Assembly (NCBI GenBank): GCA_015228815.1
Contig: JADGCV010000015.1
Coordinates: 1 to 64,000 of the forward strand
Direction: 5' to 3'
DNA from: Magnetococcales bacterium
GTDB lineage: Bacteria > Pseudomonadota > Magnetococcia > Magnetococcales > UBA8363
Length of the DNA: 64,000 nucleotides
Shown here: positions 38,424-49,662 of the stretch, piece by piece
How the letters are laid out: each line of letters opens with the position of its first letter
Position numbering within the stretch: position 1 is the stretch's first letter
The notes under the pieces: model-generated
The model's input: only the letters and a program-made list of their open reading frames with translations
Told to the model about the DNA's origin: nothing
Database searches by the model: none
Made by a program: the position numbers and the translations under genes

Positions 38424-38963
38424 TCAATGAAGGACGGCCCGATCGACCGGCTTTTCCCACATCCACGAGGAGGGGGTCACCGGAACGGGAATCATTTCGA
38501 TGCAATCCACCGGACACGGTTCGACACACGCCTTGCAGGCGGTACACATGTCGGCAACCACCGTATGCGACTGCTTGTTGGCGCCGATGATGGCATCCAC
38601 GGGACAGACCTTGATGCAGGCGGTACAACCGATGCACGCCTCTTCATGGATGAAGGCCACCCTGGGTCCGGTATCGACTTCCATTTCGACGGTCGCCACC
38701 CCAAGCATGGCGGCGATTTTTTCCATGGTTTCGATGCCACCCGGGCTGCACAGACCGACGTTGGTCACATCACCGCTTGCCAGGGCCTCGGCATAGGGCC
38801 GGCAGCCGGGAAAGCCACAGTTGCCGCAGTTGGTGGCGGGAAGGAGCGCCGTCAAGCCATCGACCTTGGGATCCCCTTCAACGTGAAATTTCTTGGCGGC
38901 GAACCCCAGTCCCAATCCCGCGGCCAGAGCCAGCCCTCCCATGCTCAATACGGCTTCGATCAT
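38424..38963 (-). CDS. rnfB: Rnf complex subunit RnfB (ferredoxin-type)
   Basis: The 179-residue protein starts with a membrane anchor (MIEAVLSMGGLALAAGLGLGF). Next comes the CGNCGFPGC...LCSPGG four-cysteine cluster that binds a [4Fe-4S] centre, then two ferredoxin motifs, CIGCTACIKVCP and CTACKACVEPCP. RnfB is the entry point for electrons from soluble ferredoxin. It is shorter than some RnfB proteins that carry extra clusters, but complete for the proteobacterial form. It lies 18 bp before rnfC. Confidence 0.96.
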   Translation of the reverse strand: MIEAVLSMGGLALAAGLGLGFAAKKFHVEGDPKVDGLTALLPATNCGNCGFPGCRPYAEALASGDVTNVGLCSPGGIETMEKIAAMLGVATVEMEVDTGPRVAFIHEEACIGCTACIKVCPVDAIIGANKQSHTVVADMCTACKACVEPCPVDCIEMIPVPVTPSSWMWEKPVDRAVLH

Positions 38964-39006
38964 GACAAAAAAACTCCGAAATTACAATAATTTCAAGACA
39001 TCAGGT

Positions 39007-39585
39007 TCATTTGACGATACCGGAGAATCCCATGAACGCCAATGACATCAGGCCGGCGCTGATCAGGGAAATGGGTGATCCCTTGAGCAAAGCGGGAACA
39101 TCGGACAGATCGATCCGTTCACGCATGCCGGCAAATAGAATCAGCACCAGTCCGAATCCCATGCCGGCGCCGGCGCCATAGATCGAGGCTTCAAGGAAAG
39201 AGTGTTCCTTCTGGATGTTGAGAATGGCCACCCCGAGGACACAGCAGTTGGTCGTGATCAGGGGAAGATAGATCCCCAGCGCCGCGTAGAGGACGGGACT
39301 CGTCTTGTGGATGACCATTTCGGTGAACTGAACCAGGGCGGCGATGATCAGAATGAAACAGATGGTCCGCAGATATTCGAGTCCCAGGGGCGCCAGGATC
39401 ATCTTTTCGGCAGCCCAGGAGATGGCCGAGGCCAGGGTCATCACGAAGATTACCGAGTAGGTCATGCCGATGGCGGTTTCGACCTTCTTCGAAACGCCGA
39501 GAAAGGGACAGATTCCCAGAAACTTCGTCAAAACGAAATTGTTGACGAACACGGTACTGATGAGAATGAGAAGAAAATCGGTCAT
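39007..39585 (-). CDS. rnfA: Rnf complex subunit RnfA
   Basis: The 192-residue membrane protein has six helices and the conserved [20 protein letters not shown] start and [14 protein letters not shown] loop. The cysteines in these loops pair with those of RnfE at the central iron site. It is the first recognised gene of the rnfABCDGE operon, which is complete here and in the usual order. mrp lies divergently 372 bp away. Confidence 0.97.
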   Translation of the reverse strand: MTDFLLILISTVFVNNFVLTKFLGICPFLGVSKKVETAIGMTYSVIFVMTLASAISWAAEKMILAPLGLEYLRTICFILIIAALVQFTEMVIHKTSPVLYAALGIYLPLITTNCCVLGVAILNIQKEHSFLEASIYGAGAGMGFGLVLILFAGMRERIDLSDVPALLKGSPISLISAGLMSLAFMGFSGIVK

Positions 39586-39957
39586 GGCATTGGACTTTAG
39601 TTTTCGCCGCCAAGGCTTGGATGTTGATCATGCCCCACGACCACCTGCTCACGGGGGTTCCGTTCGACGGGTGCCCCGTTCGACGGGGAGAGGATGGGGC
39701 CGGGAACCGACGAAACCCGGAGGATTGACGCAACCGGTTTTTCCAGTCGCTCCGATGCAATCTTGTACCTCATCTTCCACGCGATCGGCAACGCAAAATC
39801 TTTTCTTTCCTCCATTTTTTTCTCTTGTTATAAAGATGTTATAAAACCGCTTCCGCCACTGGTTTCCCGATGGCGCCCTTGACTCTCCGGACGGGGACGA
39901 TATGCTTCTCGTCGCGGATTCGATCAATCAACTTGAGGCCCTTTCCAGGAGATCCCG
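39586..39957. other. Divergent intergenic region between rnfA and mrp
   Basis: This 372-bp region must contain the rnf promoter on the minus strand and the mrp promoter on the plus strand. It includes the doubtful small ORF at 39597-39815 and an AT-rich section at 39806-39850 (TTGTTATAAAGATGTTATAAAA), which is the best place for a promoter. TTATAA occurs twice there, but no clear -35 partner can be fixed by eye. Confidence 0.45.
39597..39815 (-). CDS. Small unassigned ORF upstream of rnfA
   Basis: This is a 72-residue frame from ATG 39815 (start [20 protein letters not shown]) with a stop 11 bp before the rnfA start. It is placed like a leader gene of the rnf operon, and its first half looks like a plausible soluble helix. 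The second half is Pro/Ser-rich and unremarkable, and the upstream A-rich stretch is not a clear ribosome site. I recognise no family; it may be chance. Confidence 0.25.
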   Translation of the reverse strand: MEERKDFALPIAWKMRYKIASERLEKPVASILRVSSVPGPILSPSNGAPVERNPREQVVVGHDQHPSLGGEN

Positions 39958-41040
39958 ATGCCTGTTGTCACGGAAGCGCAAATTCTTGATGCATTGAAAA
40001 AAGTAGTCGATCCCGATCTGCGGCGCGATATTGTCGGCCTGGGGTTCGTCAAGGATCTGAAAATCGACTCGGGACGGGTTTCCTTCAAGATCGAATTGAC
40101 GACGCCGGCCTGTCCCGCCAAGGAACGGATGCGCCGGCAGGCCCTCGACGCGGTGATGGAGGTGGCCAATGTTTCGCGGGTGGACATCGAAATGACGGCA
40201 AGGGTTCGCGCCGCGCCCAGAAACTCGACCCCCAACCTGATTCCAAACGTCAGGAATGTCATTGCCATCGCTTCGGGAAAGGGGGGGGTCGGAAAATCGA
40301 CCACCGCGGTCAATCTGGCCCTGGCTCTGGCCCAGACCGGAGCCACGACTGGCATCCTTGATGCCGATATTTATGGTCCAAGCCTGCCCAAGATGCTCAA
40401 GGTCGAGGGACGTCCCGACCCGGAAGAGGGCAAAAAAATCACCCCGGCGGAGGCCTACGGACTCAAAGTGATGTCCATGGGGTTCTTCATGGATGAGGAT
40501 ACCCCGGTGGTCTGGCGCGGCCCGATGGTCGGCATGGCGGTGGAACAACTCCTGCGCGATGTCGATTGGGGTGAACTGGATTATCTGGTGATCGATCTGC
40601 CCCCGGGAACCGGCGACGCCCAGTTGACCCTGACCCAGAAGGTCCCCATCACCGGGGTCGTCATCGTCTCGACCCCCCAGGATGTCGCCCTGGCGGATGT
40701 CAAACGGGGAATCAACATGTTCCGCAAGGTCGATACGCCCGTTCTGGGGATTGTCGAAAACATGTCCTATTTCCTGTGTCCCCATTGTGGCCATCGCTCG
40801 GAAATCTTTTCCCACGGTGGTGCGCGACGGCAGGCGGAGGCCTTCGGCATGGAGTTCCTCGGAGATATTCCCCTGGACGGGGCCATCCGTGAAGACGCCG
40901 ACTCGGGAATCCCCATCGTGATCGCCCACCCCGACAGTCCGCAGACGCAAAAATATCGGGAAATCGCTGCACGAATCGCCGCCATCATCGCCACCCTGGG
41001 CTTTGACGGTCCGGCTTTTCCGGAAATCATCGTCGAATGA
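39958..41040 (+). CDS. mrp: Mrp/ApbC iron-sulfur cluster carrier ATPase
   Basis: The 360-residue protein has an N-terminal MIP18/DUF59 domain (residues 1-85, with DPDLRRDIVGLGFV) and a P-loop ATPase with the deviant Walker A GKGGVGKST. It ends with the C-P-H-C-G motif, whose cysteines bridge a [4Fe-4S] cluster between two monomers. It delivers Fe-S clusters to apo-proteins in the cytosol. Its position divergent to rnf, an operon rich in Fe-S subunits, is suggestive. The start MPVVTEAQILDAL is standard and GGAG lies upstream. Confidence 0.96.
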   Translation: MPVVTEAQILDALKKVVDPDLRRDIVGLGFVKDLKIDSGRVSFKIELTTPACPAKERMRRQALDAVMEVANVSRVDIEMTARVRAAPRNSTPNLIPNVRNVIAIASGKGGVGKSTTAVNLALALAQTGATTGILDADIYGPSLPKMLKVEGRPDPEEGKKITPAEAYGLKVMSMGFFMDEDTPVVWRGPMVGMAVEQLLRDVDWGELDYLVIDLPPGTGDAQLTLTQKVPITGVVIVSTPQDVALADVKRGINMFRKVDTPVLGIVENMSYFLCPHCGHRSEIFSHGGARRQAEAFGMEFLGDIPLDGAIREDADSGIPIVIAHPDSPQTQKYREIAARIAAIIATLGFDGPAFPEIIVE

Positions 41041-41104
41041 TCTCCGTCGTCCCATGGATCAAAATCCCCCTCCCTTCATCTCTTCCTGATGGGGGGGGGG
41101 ACCT

Positions 41105-41476
41105 TCAATCCTTGGATCGTCCCATCCCCATGGAGCGCAAGAGCGGAGAATATTCTTCGATGTGGTGTCCAACAAGATCATTAAGGTGAATCTGGGTTTC
41201 GATCACTTCCTCGATGGACAACTGGACATGATCCAGGTACGTTTTCCCCAATGAAGTCATCGCCGATGATTGAATGTCGAAGACCTCGGGAATGGTCATC
41301 ACCCGGCGCATCAGATCCAACTGTCCCAGTCGCATCGACATGAGATCGGAGGATGTTTCCAACGTCAAATTGGCAATCTTCTCTACCGCATGATTGGCGA
41401 TACGTTGTGCGTCCGACATGGAATTTCGCAAAGAAAAATAGGCGTTCGACAAACTTTTCGCGGCCTGTACCACCAT
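41105..41476 (-). CDS. Phasin-like protein
   Basis: The product is a 123-residue all-helical protein. The arrangement (AQRIANHAVEKIANLTLETSSDLMSMRLGQLD followed by PEVFDIQSS) resembles short phasins, which coat polyhydroxyalkanoate granules. ATG 41476 has a GGGAG site; the open frame reaches 41494. It is convergent with mrp and next to glgC, in a region rich in storage genes, which supports a granule role. No pha gene is in the window, so the assignment is moderate. Confidence 0.5.
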   Translation of the reverse strand: MVVQAAKSLSNAYFSLRNSMSDAQRIANHAVEKIANLTLETSSDLMSMRLGQLDLMRRVMTIPEVFDIQSSAMTSLGKTYLDHVQLSIEEVIETQIHLNDLVGHHIEEYSPLLRSMGMGRSKD

Positions 41477-41782
41477 GACGAATCTCCCGTTCAATCCAAC
41501 CTACCGACACACCCCAAAGGGGCGACCCATGTGACGTGTTTACCCTGCGATGTCATGAAAAAAAAGATTTCCGCCATCGATCATGATTTCATGTTGCAAA
41601 GCAGCATAGCCGATCGATTAATGTGAATCAATCCTCCTCATGAAAGGATAGGAATTTTTTTTACCATCGTATTTTGTGTTCGTTCTTATTGAAAAAAAAT
41701 CGCGAAGAGGGGCCTTCAAGGCCAACCTGAAAGGGGTGCCGCTGGTCCTTTCAGGTTGCCTGGAAGAATCATGAGAGAATGC
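41477..41782. other. Intergenic region between the phasin-like gene and glgC
   Basis: This 306-bp stretch has no credible gene. It contains the glgC terminator structures at 41690-41758 and an AT-rich segment (41610-41695) that probably carries the promoter for the phasin-like gene. No exact boxes can be set. Confidence 0.5.
41690..41758 (-). terminator. Double-hairpin terminator after glgC
   Basis: Reading on the minus strand, glgC is followed by a perfect 12-bp inverted repeat (CAACCTGAAAGG with CCTTTCAGGTTG, 12-nt loop, 41723-41758), then a second palindrome GGCCTTGAAGGCC (41711-41723), and a run of eight T at about 41692-41699. The combination is a strong intrinsic terminator. Confidence 0.85.
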
Positions 41783-43069
41783 TCAACGGCCTTTTTTCTG
41801 TTCCAGCCATTTGTCGAGGGTTGGCTGGGTGATCAGACAAATGCCTCCCTGGGTGCGATGGAACCATTGGGCATCTTCCTCGGGGTCAAGGCCGACCACC
41901 AGGCCATCGGGGATTTTGCAATCTTTGGCCACGACGACCTTTTTCAAGGTACAACGACGACCGATGTCGGCGCGTGGGAGAATGACCGAATCCTCCACCA
42001 GACCGTAGGAGTTGACGCGCACGTCGCTGAACAGCAGGGACCGGCGTACCGTCGAACCCGAGACGATGCAACCGCTGGAAACGACCGCATCCAGGCCCAT
42101 GCCGCGACGATCGTTGTCGTCGAAGACAAATTTGGCGGCGGGCCGTTGTACCTGGTAGGTCCAGATGCTCCAGCGCGGATCGTAGAGGTTGAGGGCCGGG
42201 GTGACGTGGGTCAGATCGATGTTGGCCTCCCAATAGGCATCCACCGTTCCGACATCGCGCCAGTAATTTTCGACGTCGGTGGACTCGCGGACACAACTTC
42301 TGGAGAAGCGGCTGGCATGTACGTTATATCCGTTGGCGACCATGAAGGGGATGATATCCTTGCCAAAATCATGGCTTGAATCCTTCAGTTCCGCGTCGCG
42401 CAGCAGTTGCTCCCGGAGCACCTTGGCGTTGAAAATATAGATGCCCATGCTTGCCAGGGCCTGATCGGGCTTGTCGGGGATGGGGGCGGGGTTGGTGGGC
42501 TTTTCGGTGAAGGTGATGACACGATCGGAGGCATCGACACCCATGACGCCGAATTCCCTGGCGGCGTCGAGGCTGGTTTCGACACAGGCGACCGATATGT
42601 CGGCATCGTTCTGGATGTGCTCTTCCAGCATCAGGGAATAGTCCTGCTTGTAGATGTGGTCGCCTCCCAGGATGAGGATATAATCGGCCTTTTGACTGTC
42701 GATCAGGTCAAGGTTTTGGAAGACGGCATCGGCGGTTCCCTCATACCAGGACTGGGTGTCCGACTGTTGCGCTGGCCATACCTGGATGAATTCATTGAGT
42801 TCGGAACGGAAAAACCCCCACCCGCGTTGGACGTGCTGAATCAGGTTGTGGGAACGGTACTGGGTGGCGACGCCGACGCGGCGGATTCCGGAGTTGACGC
42901 AGTTGGACAGGGGAAAATCGATCAGGCGGTATTTGCCCCCGAAGTAGACGGCGGGTTTGGCCTCGTTGTCGGTCAGGTCCTTGAGCCGTGTTCCCCGTCC
43001 TCCCGCCAGTACCAGGGCAAGTGTTTTTCTCAAGGCATCGTTGATATGGGGTTTGGCATGTTGCGGCAT
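41783..43069 (-). CDS. glgC: Glucose-1-phosphate adenylyltransferase
   Basis: GlgC makes ADP-glucose from glucose-1-phosphate and ATP, the committed step of bacterial glycogen synthesis. The 428-residue sequence has the nucleotidyltransferase motif LVLAGGRGTRLKDLT, the activator/substrate region KPAVYFGGKYRLIDFPLSNC, GGDHIYKQDY and FTEKP, and a C-terminal left-handed beta-helix with VVAKDCKIPDGLVVG. The length is typical. A strong terminator follows. The phosphoglucomutase gene at 44491 supplies its substrate. Confidence 0.96.
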   Translation of the reverse strand: MPQHAKPHINDALRKTLALVLAGGRGTRLKDLTDNEAKPAVYFGGKYRLIDFPLSNCVNSGIRRVGVATQYRSHNLIQHVQRGWGFFRSELNEFIQVWPAQQSDTQSWYEGTADAVFQNLDLIDSQKADYILILGGDHIYKQDYSLMLEEHIQNDADISVACVETSLDAAREFGVMGVDASDRVITFTEKPTNPAPIPDKPDQALASMGIYIFNAKVLREQLLRDAELKDSSHDFGKDIIPFMVANGYNVHASRFSRSCVRESTDVENYWRDVGTVDAYWEANIDLTHVTPALNLYDPRWSIWTYQVQRPAAKFVFDDNDRRGMGLDAVVSSGCIVSGSTVRRSLLFSDVRVNSYGLVEDSVILPRADIGRRCTLKKVVVAKDCKIPDGLVVGLDPEEDAQWFHRTQGGICLITQPTLDKWLEQKKGR

Positions 43070-43308
43070 GTTCGTGTACTTTCTGAATTTTCAGGTCTTT
43101 AAGATCGACCGTTGACAGTCTTTGATGACTCCCGGGTTCCCGGACGCATGAGTGGCTTGTTGGATGATTCGCCACGAAACGTTGCGCGGCTTCCGGGTGA
43201 CTCCGGGTCACGCCACCCGCGTGGTGTTGCTCATGATCATCCGGTCGGTGTCCATTGTTTCACACTTTGTATAACACACCCGGTCGATGCACGCCACCGC
43301 GACAAACG

Positions 43309-44100
43309 TCAGGAGGTATAAATCGTGGCGATAAAACGGCCAATCGATTCAAAATAGGTTTGCAGTCCGTGAAGCATCAGATCGTTGTGTCCGGCATGGG
43401 GGATGGGCACCATGTTCTTGTTCGTGGCGCCACAGGCATCGAACAGGGCCTGGCCATCGGAAATCGGGATCAGGTCATCGTTGCGACCATGCAACAGAAG
43501 GGTCGGCGTGGTGATGGAGCGCATTTTTTCCAGGCTGGAGAATCCCTGGGATTCGTTGGCTCCCTGAAGGGACAGTCCGCTCAATCGTTCGATGAGGTCG
43601 ATGGTGTATGCAAAGGCGCTTTCGAGGATCAATCCGCGAATCCCTTCGGGACGACGGAAGGCGATTTCGATGGCGGCGGCGCTGCCCATGGAACGGCCCA
43701 TGGTGAACACGGCGGGCAACCCGCCGACAAGTGGTCCGACGATCTCCCGCAAATGGTCGAAAACCGCCACGGCATCCCGCAGAAGGGCCGTGCCGCCGGG
43801 AATGCCCGTCGATTGGCCATAACCACGGAAATCGACGACGAGAAAATGAATACCCATTCCGGTATAGAATGTTGAAAGCTCCTCGTAGTCGGCGGCAATT
43901 TCACCATTGCCGTGCCAGTAGAGCAGCAACGGACCCGGACCATCTCCGGCACGGTAGAGCCTCCCTCCCAGGGAGACCTCCTTCTCCACGGGAAACAGCA
44001 GTTCATGGGCGTTTGTCGTGGAAGGATAGCCCTGTTCATCACGGGGATGGAACAGAACGCGGGCAATCCGGGGATGATCGATCAGGGGTGGCTGGCTCAT
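43309..44100 (-). CDS. Alpha/beta-hydrolase (serine hydrolase)
   Basis: The 263-residue protein has the alpha/beta-hydrolase core: an oxyanion region YWHGNG, VVDFRGYG, nucleophile elbow G-R-S-M-G-S, acid in LLHGRNDDLIP and catalytic His in PHAGHNDL. The closest general type is the BEM46/YsgA-like single-domain hydrolase, often of unknown substrate. ATG 44100 is chosen because GGAG lies six bases upstream; the open frame extends to 44145. It lies between glgC and pgm, but transcription is toward glgC, 239 bp away. Confidence 0.85.
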   Translation of the reverse strand: MSQPPLIDHPRIARVLFHPRDEQGYPSTTNAHELLFPVEKEVSLGGRLYRAGDGPGPLLLYWHGNGEIAADYEELSTFYTGMGIHFLVVDFRGYGQSTGIPGGTALLRDAVAVFDHLREIVGPLVGGLPAVFTMGRSMGSAAAIEIAFRRPEGIRGLILESAFAYTIDLIERLSGLSLQGANESQGFSSLEKMRSITTPTLLLHGRNDDLIPISDGQALFDACGATNKNMVPIPHAGHNDLMLHGLQTYFESIGRFIATIYTS

Positions 44101-46122
<2,022 letters not shown>

Positions 46123-46256
46123 ACCCGGCGCTCCACCCTTCAAGTGTGGGGACCGTATGGATGGGTCGGTCCCCACACGCTTTCAATTCAATGGCGTATC
46201 GGCGCTGTCTTGCGTGGTGGTTCCTCGATTCTGGTTCTTCAACGAAAGGTGTTGTG

Positions 46257-47177
46257 ATGGGCAATCCGGAATTGATTGAAGTTGATGGAAAAATGATTCC
46301 ACTCAAGGAACTGCTCGACGAAAAGCGGCGGATCGAGGCCGAAAACGTCAGGCTCGGAAAAAAATATGAAAAACTGGAAAAGGAAAGTTTCAAGGCCATC
46401 GAACGACGCCGGCAGGAACAGGAACTCAAACCCTTCCAGGCGGAACTGGTGCGAATGCAGCAATTCCTCGAAGATGAAGTCAAGCGGATGATCATCCTGC
46501 TGGAAGGACGCGACGCCGCGGGAAAGGGGGGAACCATCCGCCGCATGACCCGGTACATGAATTCAAAACACTATCGTGTCGTCGCCCTGGGCAAACCGAC
46601 CGACGTGCAGCGGACACAATGGTTTTTCCAGCGCTATGTCGAACAGTTTCCCACCGGTGGCGAGGTGGTTCTTTTCGATCGCAGTTGGTACAACCGGGCC
46701 ATGGTCGAACCGGTCTTCAATTTTTGCACTCCGGAACAGTACGAAAACTTCATGGCCGGGGTCACGGGGTTCGAGAAGGACATTGTTCGCGAGGGGACGA
46801 TTCTCTTAAAATTATATTTCAGCGTTTCCAAGAAAGAGCAGAAGTATCGCTTCGACCGGCGGCGTCATGATCCTCTGCGGCACTGGAAATTGAGCGAAGT
46901 GGACATGCAGGCCCAGGACAAATGGGATGAGTTCACCAGGATGAAGTATGCCATGCTGCGGCGGACGCATACCCTCGATGCACCATGGATCATCATCCGC
47001 TCGGACAATAAACACCTGGCGCGCCTCAACGCCATCAAAACAGTCTTGAATGCGGTTCCGTTCAAGAAGACGCAAGGATTGGATCTGACTACCGATCCGA
47101 ATGTGGTCATCTCCGGCTTCAGGGAACTGGAATACATGGAATCGGAGCGGATTGCCGAGGGAAAATACATCACCTGA
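46257..47177 (+). CDS. ppk2: Polyphosphate kinase 2 (PPK2)
   Basis: The 306-residue protein has the PPK2 P-loop-like fold: Walker [10 protein letters not shown], the [17 protein letters not shown] segment, Walker [12 protein letters not shown] and lid residues [19 protein letters not shown]2 enzymes transfer phosphate between polyphosphate and nucleoside diphosphates, mainly making NTPs from polyphosphate. The N-terminal Lys/Glu-rich helix of about 55 residues is common in class I members. ATG 46257 follows GAAAGG. It ends 23 bp before msrA, which may be co-transcribed. Confidence 0.94.
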   Translation: MGNPELIEVDGKMIPLKELLDEKRRIEAENVRLGKKYEKLEKESFKAIERRRQEQELKPFQAELVRMQQFLEDEVKRMIILLEGRDAAGKGGTIRRMTRYMNSKHYRVVALGKPTDVQRTQWFFQRYVEQFPTGGEVVLFDRSWYNRAMVEPVFNFCTPEQYENFMAGVTGFEKDIVREGTILLKLYFSVSKKEQKYRFDRRRHDPLRHWKLSEVDMQAQDKWDEFTRMKYAMLRRTHTLDAPWIIIRSDNKHLARLNAIKTVLNAVPFKKTQGLDLTTDPNVVISGFRELEYMESERIAEGKYIT

Positions 47178-47200
47178 CCCGGGCGAAGGAGGGGATTTCC

Positions 47201-47962
47201 ATGATCCTTGACAACAAGATGCGCCTTCCCACGCAAGAGGAGGCCCTTCCCGGACGATCGACTCCGATGTCTGTCCCTGCAAGGCATTTTGTCCTGGGTC
47301 GTCCCCTCAAGTCCCCCTTTCCCAAACACATGGAGTCGGCCCTTTTTGGCATGGGTTGTTTCTGGGGGGCGGAACGGCTGTTCTGGGGATTGAATGGGGT
47401 CCATACGACTGCCGTCGGCTATGCCGGGGGGGGCACCCTCAATCCGACCTACGAGGAGGTCTGTTCCGGATTGACGGGACATCTTGAGGTGGTGCGCGTC
47501 GTTTTCGACCCGGAGGTGCTTGCCTACGCCATGCTTTTGCGCCTGTTCTGGGAATCCCATGATCCGACACAGGGGATGCGTCAGGGCAATGATCGCGGGA
47601 CACAATACCGGTCGGCGATTTTCTGCGCCAATGAAACACAGAAAGAACTGGCCTTGTCCAGCCGTACCCGTTTCCAGGAACATCTGTGGCGTGCCGGCTT
47701 TGGATCGATCACCACCGAAATCCTTGGGTGGTCCCCCTTTTTTTTCGCGGAGGGGATGCATCAACAGTATCTCGCCAAAAACCCATCCGGCTATTGTGGT
47801 CTCAAGGGAACCGGCGTCCGCCTCGAATCCGACCTCGACGAGGAGGCCAGGCGAACCAAGGGACCATCGATCGAAGGAATGAAACGTCTTTTGTCCGGAA
47901 AATCGTTGGATGAGGAAATCATCGATCCCGCCAATCCCAATCTTATCCGACATCGCAACTGA
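47201..47962 (+). CDS. msrA: Peptide methionine-S-sulfoxide reductase MsrA
   Basis: The 253-residue protein has the catalytic G-C-F-W-G-A-E-R motif, [31 protein letters not shown] and [14 protein letters not shown]. It repairs oxidised methionine. The resolving Cys of the GYCG motif is present, but the last Cys found in E. coli MsrA (GVC near the C-terminus) is replaced by Arg (GVRLES), so recycling may use only two cysteines. N- and C-terminal extensions of 40-50 residues make it longer than average. A strong AAGGAGGGG site precedes ATG 47201. Confidence 0.95.
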   Translation: MILDNKMRLPTQEEALPGRSTPMSVPARHFVLGRPLKSPFPKHMESALFGMGCFWGAERLFWGLNGVHTTAVGYAGGGTLNPTYEEVCSGLTGHLEVVRVVFDPEVLAYAMLLRLFWESHDPTQGMRQGNDRGTQYRSAIFCANETQKELALSSRTRFQEHLWRAGFGSITTEILGWSPFFFAEGMHQQYLAKNPSGYCGLKGTGVRLESDLDEEARRTKGPSIEGMKRLLSGKSLDEEIIDPANPNLIRHRN

Positions 47963-48022
47963 GGTCGCACCGCTGTCCCACGGTTTTGTGGAACAATATT
48001 CTCTTCGACCAATGGGGCGGAC

Positions 48023-48610
48023 ATGAAGACGTATTCCTTGACCCTGATCATGACACAACCGCTGACTTCCTTTTCCGAAGAGATGATTTCCTGGAAAGAT
48101 CCCCCCGATGCGTGTCATCTGTTTTTTGTGCATCGCGGTGTTTCCCTGGTGGATCGGGAGTGGCCGTGGCTGCCACCGGGGCATCGTGGTTATTGTGCGG
48201 TCGATCATGAAAAGTATTTTGGCCCTCGCCCCGGGCCGTCCCTGGTCGCGGGAGGGTTGGCAACGCTTGGAATGTTGTTGCGTCGGAGTGATGCCATGCT
48301 GTGTCTGCCCCATGGTCCGTGTTTGCTGAAGCGGCAACCTGTCACTTCGGGAGTGGTTGTCGCACTCGATGCCGAACCTGGAAAGGCCCGGGAAGGATTA
48401 AGAGTGGCGGTGGGATTGGCGGGCTGCGATGTCCCGATTGAAATACGCCTCCCGGTTGGGCGTTCCTGGCCGACCATCGAGGACCTGGGACGGATCCGAC
48501 ACGACGCAAGGGAGTTCGTCGAAGTCATGACGGCCCTGAAAATATGCTGCAAGGACCAGGAATTCAATCCATCGAAGGAGGCAGGTTCCATGGGACTGAT
48601 CTGCTTATGA
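48023..48610 (+). CDS. Hypothetical protein, weakly DsrE-like
   Basis: The 195-residue frame is well preserved and ends in an ATGA overlap with galE, which supports its being a gene. The middle and end (VVVALDAEPGKAREGLRVAVGLAGCDVPIEIRL) recall the DsrE/TusC-like fold, where G-L-x-V-A-x-G-L starts a helix. The first 100 residues do not clearly match anything I know. Five or more cysteines are scattered rather than in a motif. A sulfur-relay or small-molecule role would be a guess. Confidence 0.55.
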   Translation: MKTYSLTLIMTQPLTSFSEEMISWKDPPDACHLFFVHRGVSLVDREWPWLPPGHRGYCAVDHEKYFGPRPGPSLVAGGLATLGMLLRRSDAMLCLPHGPCLLKRQPVTSGVVVALDAEPGKAREGLRVAVGLAGCDVPIEIRLPVGRSWPTIEDLGRIRHDAREFVEVMTALKICCKDQEFNPSKEAGSMGLICL

Positions 48611-49662
48611 AACCACATTCCCCCCCTGATTTGGCAACCTCCGACCGCCTGGACCGATCGCGACCGGTCGTATTGGTGACCGGTGGCGCGGGATATATCG
48701 GCGCTCATACCTGTCGGCAGTTGCACGCCACCGGATATACCCCGGTGGTGATCGACAATTTGACGACAGGATGGGCTTCTTCCGTGCGTTGGGGGCCTTT
48801 GGAGCGTGGGGATGTCCGCGACAAACTCTTTGTCGATGCGATGATGCGCAAATACCAGCCCCATGCAGTATTTCATTTCGCGGCATTGTCGGTCGTGGCG
48901 GAATCGATGCGAAAACCGGCGGGGTACTATCATGTCAACGCCCTGGGAGGGCTCAATCTATTGCAATCGATGAGTGAATATGGGGTTGGTCATTTCATTC
49001 TGTCAAGTTCCGCGGCGGTCTACGGCGAACCGGAAACCTTTCCCATTCCGGAAACCCATCCCACGCGCCCGCTCAATCCCTATGGCCAGAGCAAACTTTT
49101 CACCGAACAGATGACGCATCATATTGGTCGTGTCGGCAACATCCGGCATGTGATTCTCCGTTATTTCAATGCGGCCGGGGCCGATATTCTCGGATCGCTT
49201 GGGGAGGATCATCGACCGGAAACCCATCTGATTCCCCTGGTTCTCCAGGCGGCGCTTGAAAGTCAGGAACCGCTTCACATTTTCGGTGCCGATTACGATA
49301 CCCCGGATGGAACCTGCATCCGCGACTATATTCATGTCAACGACCTGGCCGAAATCCATTGTCGCGCTCTGAAACATCTCGAAGAAGGTGGCGATTCCGA
49401 AATTTTCAATGTCGGAACGGGTTCGGGGCACTCGATCATGGAGATCATCGAACTGGCCCGGAAGATCACTCAAAGAAAGGTGACCACGATCATCGGACCG
49501 CGTCGTTCTGGCGATCCTTCGCGATTGGTGGCGGACTCGGGGAAGGCGCGACAGGCATTGAATTGGCATCCCCGGTATTCCGATCTGGAAACCATTCTGG
49601 CAACGACCTGGTCGTGGATTCTGAAGCAACACCACCAGAAACGAAACCAGGATCAGCATTGA
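48607..49662 (+). CDS. galE: UDP-glucose 4-epimerase
   Basis: The 351-residue short-chain dehydrogenase family enzyme has NAD motif GGAGYIGAH, the catalytic Ser/Tyr/Lys set (SSSAAVYG and Y-G-Q-S-K), RYFNAAGAD and the C-terminal DYIHVNDLAEIH and FNVGTGSGHSIMEI. It interconverts UDP-glucose and UDP-galactose for surface polysaccharides. ATG 48607 overlaps the upstream stop by 4 bp; its own ribosome site is poor, so coupling is likely. Its last 173 bp overlap the opposite-strand nrfD-like gene. Confidence 0.93.
   Translation: MKPHSPPDLATSDRLDRSRPVVLVTGGAGYIGAHTCRQLHATGYTPVVIDNLTTGWASSVRWGPLERGDVRDKLFVDAMMRKYQPHAVFHFAALSVVAESMRKPAGYYHVNALGGLNLLQSMSEYGVGHFILSSSAAVYGEPETFPIPETHPTRPLNPYGQSKLFTEQMTHHIGRVGNIRHVILRYFNAAGADILGSLGEDHRPETHLIPLVLQAALESQEPLHIFGADYDTPDGTCIRDYIHVNDLAEIHCRALKHLEEGGDSEIFNVGTGSGHSIMEIIELARKITQRKVTTIIGPRRSGDPSRLVADSGKARQALNWHPRYSDLETILATTWSWILKQHHQKRNQDQH

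Noticed and set aside
34437-39585. Na+-translocating NADH:quinone oxidoreductase (Nqr)
   Set aside because: Several subunits are homologous, but the presence of RnfB and an RnfC-type subunit with two [4Fe-4S] motifs and the gene order identify Rnf.
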